Positions 27,190 to 36,518 of a stretch of DNA of 64,000 bases are shown piece after piece. Each line of letters starts with the position of its first letter. Positions within the stretch are counted from its first letter, which is position 1. The notes below the pieces were generated by a model. It saw nothing but the letters and a program-made list of their open reading frames with translations, had not been told where the DNA came from and searched no databases. Made by a program: the position numbers and the translations under genes. The stretch spans positions 4,145 to 68,144 of the forward strand of contig JBBQKF010000005.1 of assembly GCA_038326615.1 (NCBI GenBank), given 5' to 3'. The stretch is from JBBQKF01 sp038326615. Its GTDB lineage: Bacteria > Bacillota > Clostridia > Saccharofermentanales > UBA5734.

Positions 27190-30135
27190 TTATCCTGCAA
27201 GCAAAAGATCCTTGATTTTTCTTACAACTGCATTGGCAATTTGTAATACGGCAGTTTTGTTGCTGCTTAATTCAGCATAAAAGGAAGCTTTTTCGTCATC
27301 GCCGGATTGTGTTCCGTCAAGAAGCCCATCAGTTATTTTTGATGCAACTTTGTCAGAAACAACCGATTCATAGGCACTTTGAGAACTGTCACGAACATTC
27401 ATTAGAAGCGACTCATCAGCACTTAAAGTGTCAATTATATTTGTTAATTCTCCTTTGGCACTGGAATATCGGATATTAAATTTCTCTATAATATCATCAA
27501 TTGGTGAGAATGTTTTAAATGGCAAACTAGTATCAGTAGACAATTTATACAGCGGTGTATCTTCAGCAACTAACATCAAATTTTGATTTGAACTATCTGG
27601 ATTAGTGGAATATTTAATTAATTCTACTAAATCCTCGGGTTTAATCATCTGTATGTCTTCTTTAAGATAAAGTACTTTATATAATGTTTCAAAAACTTTT
27701 GCTAGTTTATTCATGTCTTTGTTCCACAAGTCATACAATGTCGAAATGTAGTAGAAAAGCTTACTAAATTTATTAATTTCTGCAATAAACATTTTGGCAT
27801 CATCTGAATTCAATTTAGAATACGACTTACTTACCTTTGCAATGCACGAAGTTAAATCCGGTGAGACAGAATCTCCGGAAGTGATTAAATTATATATATT
27901 CTCAACTTCCTGCAAAGTAAAAATATTGTATGCAAAAATTTTGTCTCTTTTGGTGTACAGAATATTTGGGTTGGTTTCATTTTCTGAAGGCAAATACAAT
28001 TCTCCACCGTAATATTGATTAAAGTAGCTTTTGATATCATCTGCTTTATTAACAAAATCTAACACGAAAGTTTTTTTGTTCTCCGCAAAACGATTGATTC
28101 GCGATAGCGTCTGAACTGCCTTAACAGCACTTCCTAACTTTTTGTCGACATACATTATACTTAATTTGTTTTCATCAAATCCGGTTTGAAGCTTGTCTGC
28201 CACTACTATTATTCTAAGGTCATCGTTGTTTGCAATAATTTTCTTGATATCATATGAAGCAGTGTTCGTCGTAAATTCTTTATTCATAATTTCTTCGGTA
28301 AATTTAACTCCGTCGATATCAATGGCGCCTGTAAAGGCGACACAAGATTTAAAATTACATTCATGTTTTTTTAGATATTCATCAATTGCCTGTTTGTAGC
28401 AAACCGCATGTTTTCTTGAGGGTGTAATAACCATGGCTTTTGCTTTGCCGCCTAACCAATTAATCCGGTATTCAGTAAAATCATCCATTATTATTTGCAC
28501 TTTTTTATCAATTACTTCCTTGGAAGTGGTGACATAATTTAATATAGCTGCTTGCGCTCTTGCGCTATCATATTCCGCGTAATCTTCTTTCTTTTTCTTT
28601 ATCTCGTATTCGTCGGTATAATTGGTATAGCAGAGTAAGGGGTTTAGTATGAATTTTTCGTCTATTGCCTGCTTCATTGAATATTTATCGAAATATGTTT
28701 TTCCTATTTCATTCCTGGTGCCGAAAAGCTCCATTGTCTCACTTTTTGGAGTAGCGGTGAAAACAAAATAGCTAACATTTTTCGTTGATTCTATAAGGCT
28801 TTTATTTTTTAGAAGTTGATTTTGATCATCTTCTAACTCGTCATATATATCTTCGATTTCCACAGCATCCTTCAAGGATTTACCGGTAAGTGTCTCAGAT
28901 GCTTTAGACATAGACTTTCCTGCTGCGGAAGAATGCGCTTCGTCAATTATAATAGCGTATTTTCTATTTTTGTATTGCTTGATTTCATTTAATATAGGGC
29001 GGAATTTTTGTAATGTAGTAACAATTATATATCCGCCATCGTTAATTCTTTTCATTAAATCATTAGAAGTTGTGTCTATATGTTGAGCTACGCCGCTTTG
29101 TCCATCAAGTGTTTTTACTTCGCTCCCAAGTTGCCCGTCAATTACAGTTCTGTCACTGATAATAATAACTGTATTTATATCAGAATTATTGATTAATCGC
29201 CGTGCAAGCCAGGAGATTGTTTTCGTCTTACCGCTTCCTGCACTATGCCATATTAAATAACGCCCGCCTATTCCTTTATCTTTAACGTCCCTTTCCGCCC
29301 TAAGAACAGCGTTCAATTGATGATATCGTGGAAATATCATCATTTTTTCGTCATCAATAAACATAAATTCACGAATAATGCGCAGCAACATATCTTTTTG
29401 AAGTATCTTCTCCCAAAGGTAATTTGTGGAGTGATTTCCATCCGCAACAGGATTCCCGGCACCTTCGTCGTCACCGATGTTAAAAGGCAGAAATTTGGTT
29501 TCTTTCCTATCAAGACGCGTTGTCACAAATGCAACCAATTCATCAAGTGCAAAGTACACAAGTGTCCTTTTATTAAAGGAAAAAATTAATTCATCAGGGC
29601 TACGTGTGTGTTTAAACTGTTTTGTTCCTTCAAAACCTGCTTTTTGCCCGGCCGTCTGTTTTTTGAGTTCTATCATGACTATTGGAATACCATTAATAAA
29701 TAATGCAAGATCAACCCGGAAGCTAACAGCCTTATCCTCATAGGTTAATTCACGGCGAACCGAAAAAATGTTTTCCTCGTACAAAGTAAGATTATCTGAC
29801 ATAGTGCTAAGACCTGACTTAAAGTATATGATGCTGAATTTTGTATTGCTTGCATAATCTTCTACCCACTCATTCATAGCGGTTAAAAGGCCGCGGCTAT
29901 CAATTTTCTTGCACAGCAAATCTATATATATTTCTTTGTATAAAGATTTATAGTGATTTTTAAATTTCTGAAGCTCTTCAGTCTGCGATGCTTCCAAAAA
30001 ATCAAACAACTTTGCAACATCAATAGCATTTTTATAGTCATAATCTGCTTTTTTGCTCTCCACATACCCATGACTTAAAAGATACTCGAATATCTCATCT
30101 CGGAAATGATTTTCTATTAAATCCTTTTCTGCCAT
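27190..30135 (-). CDS. hsdR: type I restriction enzyme subunit R (HsdR)
   Basis: Motor and nuclease subunit of the type I restriction complex. It translocates DNA with ATP and cuts at a distance from unmethylated sites. The N-terminal PD-(D/E)xK nuclease is visible in FRVDLALFINGIPIVMIELKK. Two RecA-like domains follow, with Walker A SAGSGKTKT near 310, DEAH in IIDEAHSS, and FTATP (motif III). The C-terminal quarter is helical, for complex assembly. 981 residues, full length. AGGGAG precedes the ATG. It is last in the operon fic-hsdM-hsdS-hsdR, 265 bp after hsdS, a gap that holds a 12-bp tandem repeat. Confidence 0.96.
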   Translation of the reverse strand: MAEKDLIENHFRDEIFEYLLSHGYVESKKADYDYKNAIDVAKLFDFLEASQTEELQKFKNHYKSLYKEIYIDLLCKKIDSRGLLTAMNEWVEDYASNTKFSIIYFKSGLSTMSDNLTLYEENIFSVRRELTYEDKAVSFRVDLALFINGIPIVMIELKKQTAGQKAGFEGTKQFKHTRSPDELIFSFNKRTLVYFALDELVAFVTTRLDRKETKFLPFNIGDDEGAGNPVADGNHSTNYLWEKILQKDMLLRIIREFMFIDDEKMMIFPRYHQLNAVLRAERDVKDKGIGGRYLIWHSAGSGKTKTISWLARRLINNSDINTVIIISDRTVIDGQLGSEVKTLDGQSGVAQHIDTTSNDLMKRINDGGYIIVTTLQKFRPILNEIKQYKNRKYAIIIDEAHSSAAGKSMSKASETLTGKSLKDAVEIEDIYDELEDDQNQLLKNKSLIESTKNVSYFVFTATPKSETMELFGTRNEIGKTYFDKYSMKQAIDEKFILNPLLCYTNYTDEYEIKKKKEDYAEYDSARAQAAILNYVTTSKEVIDKKVQIIMDDFTEYRINWLGGKAKAMVITPSRKHAVCYKQAIDEYLKKHECNFKSCVAFTGAIDIDGVKFTEEIMNKEFTTNTASYDIKKIIANNDDLRIIVVADKLQTGFDENKLSIMYVDKKLGSAVKAVQTLSRINRFAENKKTFVLDFVNKADDIKSYFNQYYGGELYLPSENETNPNILYTKRDKIFAYNIFTLQEVENIYNLITSGDSVSPDLTSCIAKVSKSYSKLNSDDAKMFIAEINKFSKLFYYISTLYDLWNKDMNKLAKVFETLYKVLYLKEDIQMIKPEDLVELIKYSTNPDSSNQNLMLVAEDTPLYKLSTDTSLPFKTFSPIDDIIEKFNIRYSSAKGELTNIIDTLSADESLLMNVRDSSQSAYESVVSDKVASKITDGLLDGTQSGDDEKASFYAELSSNKTAVLQIANAVVRKIKDLLLAG

Positions 30136-30170
30136 TTGTTTCTCCCTCAGATATATTATGAAGTTGTTTT

Positions 30171-30225
30171 GGACCTCATCTTGGACCTCATCTTGGACCT
30201 CATCTTGGGCCTCATCTTGGGTCTC
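30171..30225 (-). repeat. 12-bp tandem repeat between hsdS and hsdR
   Basis: Four and a half copies of GGACCTCATCTT, three perfect and the later ones with one substitution, 36 bases upstream of the hsdR start. On the minus strand the unit would encode DEVQ if it were ever part of a reading frame. Confidence 0.9.
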
Positions 30226-30400
30226 GGAATTTGATAACCTTATCGATGTAATTTTTGGTATATCAGATCATCGGTTCTGTTGGAATAATTTCAAATACAT
30301 TTTACCACTTTTATTTTGAAAATGCACTACATATAAAGTTGTAACAGCGTTATGTAATATAACTTTAGACTTGACTTGAATTTGGTGAACTGCACCTCCA

Positions 30401-31585
30401 TCACTTCAACTCTGTTTTTCCGGTAACCGCCTCATAAATGGTACTTTGCCTGTATTCCTTTAATCTCTCAATTATTGAATTGTTCGCAGTGATAACCTTA
30501 TCAATTTCAGAACACTTTTGTTCAATATAGTTTACTATATGGAGCTGTTCCTCAAATTCAGGGATTGAAAAATAGATTTCATTTAAATCTCTTTGGGTCA
30601 TAGATGGCAAAGCCGATCCATATTGATACATTTTAAATTCAATATTTGTGCACAAAAAATAGAAAAATTTCGGGTTAACCAAATCATTTATTTTTGTATA
30701 GTACATTGTGTCAACTGTCCAAAATGGGAAGTCAACATAGAGTGGCTTATCAATTGTTCCCTTTCTCCATAATAAAACAGATGGTTTGTCATACATATTT
30801 TCTGTAGCACGGGCAAATTCGCCCCCACTTCCCATTACTGGAAATCCACCTTCTTCAATTTGTACCTTTTTATAATCTTGTCCATTGCAAATTTCAGCAA
30901 GAAACTTCAGCTTCTTAACCTCCCACCCCTGTGGTATCTCGCCAATCCATTCTATGCCGCTGTCCTTCATTGGTACGTTTGGGTTAAGCCCCTTGGTTAC
31001 TGCTTCGTAGATTATGCTTTGACGCTCTTCTTTTAGAAGCTCATTTGTCTTTTCTTTTGATTTGATAACGCTGTCAATCTCTGCACATTTTTTGTCGAGG
31101 TGTTCAGCGATTTGCTGTTGTTCGATTGTTTTTGGTACTGGCAATGAAATTTTACTTACAAATTCCCATTCTGCTCTAGGCATTTTTACTCCGAATGTTG
31201 AGCCATTTACTGTATCAATAAATCCTTTTGAAATCGCAATATAAAATAAATATTTGAAATAAATATCTTTAGGATTAATAACAAAAAACTCTGAAGAACA
31301 TTTGCCACTGGTGCTACAAGCCATAACTTTTGATAAATATGGTCGAAGCTTCCCAAATAACACATCCTTTTCGAAGAATTTTAAAGTATCACCCGGAAAA
31401 TTATAAATAGGCTCATAACCACTTATTGTTTTACCCGTTTGGGGTTCAATATGTTCGAGTCCAACATACATAAATTCGTTTTGCCCTATCAGCTTTTCAA
31501 TGCGTAATGAGGTTAGATTTTTTAACTTCCTTACTTCCCACCCCTGTGGTATCTCTCCAATCCATTCTATGCCGCTGTCTTTCAT
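30401..31585 (-). CDS. hsdS: type I restriction enzyme specificity subunit S (HsdS)
   Basis: Recognises the DNA target for the HsdM2S methylase and the HsdR2M2S nuclease. About 394 residues in two related halves, each a target recognition domain followed by a helical spacer. Each half opens with the same MKDSGIEWIGEIPQGWEV sequence and closes with a YEAVT segment. The DNA of the two openings is almost identical over about 51 bp. I place the start at the ATG at 31585, which is the first of these openings; a GTG six codons upstream is possible. It lies between hsdM and hsdR. Confidence 0.94.
   Translation of the reverse strand: MKDSGIEWIGEIPQGWEVRKLKNLTSLRIEKLIGQNEFMYVGLEHIEPQTGKTISGYEPIYNFPGDTLKFFEKDVLFGKLRPYLSKVMACSTSGKCSSEFFVINPKDIYFKYLFYIAISKGFIDTVNGSTFGVKMPRAEWEFVSKISLPVPKTIEQQQIAEHLDKKCAEIDSVIKSKEKTNELLKEERQSIIYEAVTKGLNPNVPMKDSGIEWIGEIPQGWEVKKLKFLAEICNGQDYKKVQIEEGGFPVMGSGGEFARATENMYDKPSVLLWRKGTIDKPLYVDFPFWTVDTMYYTKINDLVNPKFFYFLCTNIEFKMYQYGSALPSMTQRDLNEIYFSIPEFEEQLHIVNYIEQKCSEIDKVITANNSIIERLKEYRQSTIYEAVTGKTELK
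30921..30971 (-). repeat. internal hsdS repeat, second half
   Basis: 51 bp encoding the MKDSGIEWIGEIPQGWE opening of the second target recognition domain. It is about 49/51 identical to 31536-31586, in direct orientation 615 bp apart. Confidence 0.9.
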
Positions 31586-31586
31586 T
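31536..31586 (-). repeat. internal hsdS repeat, first half
   Basis: Direct-repeat partner of 30921-30971, at the start of hsdS. Recombination between the two would remove or exchange one target recognition domain. Confidence 0.9.
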
Positions 31587-31678
31587 TGTCTCAATTTTAT
31601 CACCTGCTTTTCTTTTCGTTATATACATCAATTTCGTGAGCTCACGAAATTGATCTGATGTGCAAAACTTTCTTCAAA

Positions 31679-33412
31679 TTATTTCATAAGTTCCTTCAAA
31701 ACGCCTTCTACGCTTTCTTCATTTGAGATTATTTCTTCCATAATCTCTTTGCTGCTTCTCGGAGGAACATATTTATAAAAATAGCGGGTGAACGGAATTT
31801 CGTATCCTATCTTGTCCTTGCTTTGGTCCGCAACAGCATTGGGGACATATGGTAAAACTTCGCGTTTGATATAGTCATTGGCATCTTGCTTAAGCGGAAT
31901 ATTCTCGGTATCCCTTTTAGATGGGTCAATCTGTATAACACCTTTCTTTATAACTTTCTCACCTTTCGAGTCATATAAAGGTCGGTCAATCGTTACTTTC
32001 ATATATCCGAAATCCTCGGAGTCAAAAATTTTACTGAATTCGTTTTCTTCGAAGTTTTTGTATAAATCCACGATTTTTCTTCGACTGTCATCGTCAATAA
32101 ATTTGCGTTTGTTACCAAGCGATTTGGGCTTTTGAGGAACAAAAAACTCAGTTGCATTAATAAGATGAATTTTATTGTTACGACGAGGATTGGGTTTCTT
32201 GGAAATAATCCAAATATAGGTGTATATTCCTGTGTTATAGAACATTTGATCAGGTAGAGCTATTATAGCTTCTAAAAGATGATTTTCGAGTACATACCGC
32301 CGCGTTTCACTTTCACCGCTCCCTGCATCTCCTGAAAATAGCGGTGATCCGTTTAGAATGATTGCAATTCTTGCATCGTCTTCTGCTTTAGAAAGCAAAT
32401 TTTGCAAAAATAGAAGCTGCCCGTCACTGATTCTTGGAACCCCTGCTACAAAGCGATTGTTGGGTCTCTTGAGCTCCATTTCGACCTTGGATTTCTCTGT
32501 TTTCCATTCAACACCAAACGGAGGATTTGTTATTAATAAGTCAAATTTGTCACCAGAAAATTTGTCATCGGTTAATGTATTGCCCTCCCGAATATTTTTG
32601 GAGTCATCACCTAGCATCAACATCTCTGCACAACAAATGGCATAGGCTTCCGGATTGACATCCTGCCCGTATAGTTTTACCTTTTCGTCTCCGTATTTAT
32701 CACCAAACAGTTCCTTCAGGTTTCGCTTTAATGTTGTAAGCATACCACCGGTTCCACAGCAGCCATCGTAAATACGAAGTATTTTGCCTTCTTTCTTAAA
32801 ATCGTCGATATTTTCGCTCATCATAAGCTCAACACAAAGATCTATTACTTCGCGTGGAGTATAGTGATCACCTGCCTCTGCATTGGCTTTATATGTTCTG
32901 ATAATTTCTTCAAAAATATACCCCATTGACATAGGACTTGTTGTTGCCGGATGAAAATCAACTTCCGAAAAAGCCTTTACAACTTCAAACAGTATTCCTT
33001 TCTTGATCATAAATTCAACTTCTTCACGGAATTTCAAATCTTTTAATATATCCTGTACGCTTGGCGAATACGCTCCGATAAATTCAAGAAAATTACCGTT
33101 TATATTATCACTGTCGCCGACAAGCTGTTCGAGTGTCACTCCTTTCTTATTATAGAACGGCACGCCGAATTGCTTGTTAATAGCTTTCTCAATCTCGCGC
33201 TCATCAACTTTCATCGCCAGAAACTTGTTAACAAGAACGAATATTTCTTTATTTTTGTCGTCTAAAATACAATCAAATCTGCGTATTATTGCCATTGGAA
33301 TAATTACATTTCCATAATTCTCCGGGGTGTAAGGACCCCTTGTTTTATTGGCTATGTTCTTAACTAAATTGACCTTTGAGCTGATGTCTGTTGCAAGTGT
33401 ATTATTGTTCAT
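31679..33412 (-). CDS. hsdM: type I restriction enzyme subunit M (HsdM), N6-adenine methylase
   Basis: About 577 residues. The N-terminal helical domain is followed by the methylase core: YDGCCGTGGML (SAM motif I) near residue 215 and catalytic LLITNPPFG near 300. HYTPREVIDLCVELM is the conserved linker of the family. I chose the ATG at 33412 because GAAGGAG lies nine bases upstream. This overlaps the end of the fic gene by 11 bases, so the two are coupled. It methylates adenine within the HsdS target and forms both the methylase and the restriction complex. Confidence 0.95.
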   Translation of the reverse strand: MNNNTLATDISSKVNLVKNIANKTRGPYTPENYGNVIIPMAIIRRFDCILDDKNKEIFVLVNKFLAMKVDEREIEKAINKQFGVPFYNKKGVTLEQLVGDSDNINGNFLEFIGAYSPSVQDILKDLKFREEVEFMIKKGILFEVVKAFSEVDFHPATTSPMSMGYIFEEIIRTYKANAEAGDHYTPREVIDLCVELMMSENIDDFKKEGKILRIYDGCCGTGGMLTTLKRNLKELFGDKYGDEKVKLYGQDVNPEAYAICCAEMLMLGDDSKNIREGNTLTDDKFSGDKFDLLITNPPFGVEWKTEKSKVEMELKRPNNRFVAGVPRISDGQLLFLQNLLSKAEDDARIAIILNGSPLFSGDAGSGESETRRYVLENHLLEAIIALPDQMFYNTGIYTYIWIISKKPNPRRNNKIHLINATEFFVPQKPKSLGNKRKFIDDDSRRKIVDLYKNFEENEFSKIFDSEDFGYMKVTIDRPLYDSKGEKVIKKGVIQIDPSKRDTENIPLKQDANDYIKREVLPYVPNAVADQSKDKIGYEIPFTRYFYKYVPPRSSKEIMEEIISNEESVEGVLKELMK

Positions 33413-34532
33413 AATTTTGATCTCCTTCAAATAATTCTAATATCTTTACATTCTTGTAGAGGTTGTCTCTGCCGATTTTCTCTTCATATAAAAGCCCTTT
33501 ATCTACGAGCCGTTTTAAATAAACCGAAGCAGTCTGCCGGTGTATTCCCATTTCTGTCAAATCGCTTATACGGACATAAACTTTCTTAAAAATCAACTCT
33601 ATCATTTTCGCAAGCACTTCCCTTTGACCCTTAAGGCCTTCAAGGTAGTCATTACGGGTATATTCAAAAATCATCCGTTTAATCTCTTCGACTATTTTAA
33701 GGGTTCGCTTTGCCGTTTCCTTAAACGAAATTAGCATATATTGAATAAATGGCGAGTAATTCTCAGTTTCTTTGCATTCCTGCAGAAGGTCGTAATATTG
33801 ATTTTTGCTATTTATAATATATGAACTTGCATATAAAACCGGATATGATAAATAGCCCTTTTGGCAAAGAAACAAAACATTCAAGATTCTTCCTGTTCTT
33901 CCATTTCCGTCCCTGAATGGATGGATGCTTTCAAATTGATAGTGTGCAAGAGCAATCTTTATAAGCGGGTGAATGGTGTATTCATCGTCACCATAGACGT
34001 AATCAAGCATGTCAATCAGTAATTTCTGCAATAAATCCTTACCATGCGGCGGTGTATAAAGTATCTGAGTTTTCCCGTTCGACATTTGGTTTGCAATTCT
34101 TGTAAGGTCACTGTCGAAATTTGGCAGATTGGTTCTTATTTGCCGCTGCTTCTTATTTACAGGCTCGTTTATTGCTTCAATATCACTTAAAGAAATTAAA
34201 CCCTTTCTTTTAATTTCGTCAAACCCTATGAATAAAGCTTCTTTGTAATTTGCTACTTCCTTAGCTTCGGCTGTATAATTATCGAATACAACCCCTCTAT
34301 ATAAATCATCGTTTGTTGTAACGATGTTCTCAATATTGCTGCTTGCCTTTGCTTCCTGCATAGATAACGTGTCAATTAAAATATTCGGAGATGGCAATGT
34401 GTTTACTGCATAATTGAGCAATTCTATCGCTACTCGTGTCTCTTCGGCAAGTTTCGCAAGTTCTTTAGTCTCATCTATGTTTAAAGATGAGATATAGGGA
34501 AGTTCATTGAATGGTTTTATTTTGTCAAACAT
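33402..34532 (-). CDS. Fic family protein with C-terminal winged helix, in the hsd operon
   Basis: 376 residues. The N-terminal Fic domain partner contains SSNIEN near residue 65, matching the [S/T]xxxE[G/N] autoinhibitory helix of class II Fic proteins. The core motif HPFRDGNGRTGR near 205 has the catalytic His and the nucleotide-binding loop intact. The C-terminal end (about 300-376) is a winged helix-turn-helix with ISDLTEMGIHRQTASVYLKRL. Fic enzymes usually transfer AMP to protein hydroxyls. Here the gene is first in the restriction operon and overlaps hsdM, so a link to the RM system is likely, though the target is unknown. AGGTGA precedes the ATG. Confidence 0.92.
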   Translation of the reverse strand: MFDKIKPFNELPYISSLNIDETKELAKLAEETRVAIELLNYAVNTLPSPNILIDTLSMQEAKASSNIENIVTTNDDLYRGVVFDNYTAEAKEVANYKEALFIGFDEIKRKGLISLSDIEAINEPVNKKQRQIRTNLPNFDSDLTRIANQMSNGKTQILYTPPHGKDLLQKLLIDMLDYVYGDDEYTIHPLIKIALAHYQFESIHPFRDGNGRTGRILNVLFLCQKGYLSYPVLYASSYIINSKNQYYDLLQECKETENYSPFIQYMLISFKETAKRTLKIVEEIKRMIFEYTRNDYLEGLKGQREVLAKMIELIFKKVYVRISDLTEMGIHRQTASVYLKRLVDKGLLYEEKIGRDNLYKNVKILELFEGDQNYEQ

Positions 34533-34626
34533 TTTGTCACCTCAAAATAGCGTTTAATTAAAGATTTATGTCCGTCGTGTTGTCGGTACTTCTATTCTAC
34601 CACTCGGTAAATGAATATACAACAAA

Positions 34627-34661
34627 CAACGTGTCGATTTTATCGTCATATTTCGACACGT
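34627..34661 (-). terminator. GTGTCGA hairpin after the SprT-like gene
   Basis: Arms AACGTGTCGA / TCGACACGTT around a 15-base loop, 52 bases after the stop of the leftward SprT-like gene. The T-run is weak. Sequence is related to the hairpins at 27081 and 36429. Confidence 0.5.
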
Positions 34662-34712
34662 TATGTTAATTGGTTGAATTTTTTTATACTAACACTATTT
34701 TTTATATCTTTT

Positions 34713-35450
34713 TTATGTTTTTATCAGCAAGCTCAGCGGAACATAATATTTCAAATGTTTTTCGTCATTATTATTGGTATAATTGCCGTTAGGATTTTTA
34801 ACCATCACCGTTGCTCTTTTGCCAATTTTGTTTACTACTCCGATCAATGGCTTACCATCAAATTCAAATTGCACCATATCACCAAGTCTAATTCCATGAA
34901 TTTCACTTGCAATTTTATGGTTTGTAGGTAGTAAGTGATGACTATGTGTATGCCCAAATAAATTTCCCGCAGCCACTCTAAAGCGTTCTTGACTGCAATT
35001 GGACTTATAATACAAAAGAAACTCCAATGCATGGATTAGTTCGTGCTCAAAAACTATTTGCAACGCCTCAAGAGCACTACTTGTTCTAATTCCACAAACA
35101 TCATTAATAGCGGCTAATTGATTATATCGGAAGAAAAAGTCAATCCCAATGCATATTCTTATTTTGACTCGCTCTGGATTTAGTTGAGAAATATTTTTGG
35201 GACATTTTGTTATACCAGCGCTTACCGTCATTCTCCTTGATAATTCATAAAGCATATATCCTTCAAAATTCTTTTTAAACCAATTGTCAAAGAATATTTC
35301 ATCATAACTAAGGTAAAGAATTTGTAGATCAAGAAAACTGATGCAGCTAATTACTCCTGAGTTTATATTTGGTGATTCCTTTAAAAGGCGCTCTGCTACG
35401 GCTGCTCTCTTTTCTTTGATTGTCGTTTCATTATATTTAATTTTGATCAT
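34713..35450 (-). CDS. SprT-like zinc metalloprotease-like protein with C-terminal KOW/SH3-like segment
   Basis: 245 residues. FEHELIHALEF near residue 135 is an HExxH zinc motif, followed by FGHTHSHH about 30 residues later, as in SprT/Spartan-like domains. The last 65 residues include GDMVQFEFDGKPLIGVVNKIGKRATV-type sequence, a beta-barrel resembling KOW or SH3-like nucleic-acid binding modules. SprT-like proteases in other organisms act on DNA-protein crosslinks. Whether this one does is unknown. No clear ribosome site precedes the ATG. Lies next to the hsd operon. Confidence 0.65.
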   Translation of the reverse strand: MIKIKYNETTIKEKRAAVAERLLKESPNINSGVISCISFLDLQILYLSYDEIFFDNWFKKNFEGYMLYELSRRMTVSAGITKCPKNISQLNPERVKIRICIGIDFFFRYNQLAAINDVCGIRTSSALEALQIVFEHELIHALEFLLYYKSNCSQERFRVAAGNLFGHTHSHHLLPTNHKIASEIHGIRLGDMVQFEFDGKPLIGVVNKIGKRATVMVKNPNGNYTNNNDEKHLKYYVPLSLLIKT

Positions 35451-35639
35451 AAAGCAAAAATTTTCATAATTTATATTTTTCTCCTAATATGTCCATTTCT
35501 CATGGTATTTATAGATACTAACCTACCTGAATGTTTTTTGAATTAACAAATTGGTTTTGTGGTGACAAGAAAGCCCATGCATTAAAACTCAAATCATAAT
35601 TATTCATACTCCATTTTACTTACAATCAGCTAATTTATC

Positions 35640-36314
35640 TTATTCAAATCCGCCTTCGTATGCACATACCCCGACTCTTGGCGAGTTGACCACTGGCAGA
35701 AACATGTCTTCGTCACACTCGTGTTTTTCACTACAATCATCACAAAGCCAACCAGCGTCATCATAAATGCATTCGCAGCATACGACAGTTGCAGGCTTCT
35801 CACAGTGTGTGCATTTAATAAATGGCGCAACATTCCGCGCAAGTAGCTCAACATTCTTTTTTCTTTTATTTGCATAAAACTCTGAAACAACTTTTAATTT
35901 TAAAACCGTTGTTGATCCAAAATCATATTCATGACGAAACAAAGTGCCTACATCGAGTATGTTAATTAATTTAATATTCATACTCCTATCTCCAAATTCC
36001 TTGTCAGGACTTATAGAAAATGTCTGTTTGTCAATTTCAAATGAACTAAAATGCCCACAGCATTCAAGCCATATCTTACGCAAAAATGCATCTAATGCTT
36101 TGAGCGTCGAATTAGCCTGAACATCAATATAAAGCCAATATTCAGGATTATGTGCTCCACAAACGCTTATACAATAATACTTTTCAATAGAATTTTCATC
36201 TTTAATTAAATACTTTTCAGTTTTAACACTGCACTTTTTTAAATGCTTAGACATCATAGTTTTATTAAATATTTCACCACAAAATACACATTTCCCATCA
36301 CTTGTAATCGCCAT
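35640..36314 (-). CDS. pRiA4b ORF-3-like protein with zinc-finger ends
   Basis: 224 residues. The N-terminus has CVFCGEIF...HLKKC, a C2HC-type zinc finger. The middle (about 60-150) matches the plasmid pRiA4b ORF-3 family, including RHEYDFGSTTVLKLKV. The C-terminus has CTHCEKPATVVCCEC and CDDCSEKHECDED, a second zinc-binding segment. Family function is not established. Members often sit in mobile or accessory DNA. Here it neighbours the SprT-like gene and the hsd operon. Confidence 0.75.
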   Translation of the reverse strand: MAITSDGKCVFCGEIFNKTMMSKHLKKCSVKTEKYLIKDENSIEKYYCISVCGAHNPEYWLYIDVQANSTLKALDAFLRKIWLECCGHFSSFEIDKQTFSISPDKEFGDRSMNIKLINILDVGTLFRHEYDFGSTTVLKLKVVSEFYANKRKKNVELLARNVAPFIKCTHCEKPATVVCCECIYDDAGWLCDDCSEKHECDEDMFLPVVNSPRVGVCAYEGGFE

Positions 36315-36428
36315 TTTAAATTCCCCACTTTCATATTTCTATTTTTATACATCCAATAAACAAAAGCACTTCTAATTTTCTTATTTTACCATATTTCTCC
36401 AATTTTGTTTACAAAATGTGCAGTAAAA

Positions 36429-36460
36429 TAACGCGTCGAATTTTAACTTTCGACGCGCTA
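36429..36460 (-). terminator. GCGTCGA hairpin ending the sugar-uptake operon
   Basis: Arms ACGCGTCGAA / TTCGACGCG around a short loop, about 60 bases after the stop of the GH99-like gene, followed on the minus strand by TTATTTTAC. Shares its stem and the adjoining AATTGGTTGAAT with the hairpin at 34627. Confidence 0.65.
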
Positions 36461-36518
36461 CTATAATTGGTTGAATCCTTTTATGATGACATTTTATTTA
36501 TATTTATTAGTTTTATGT

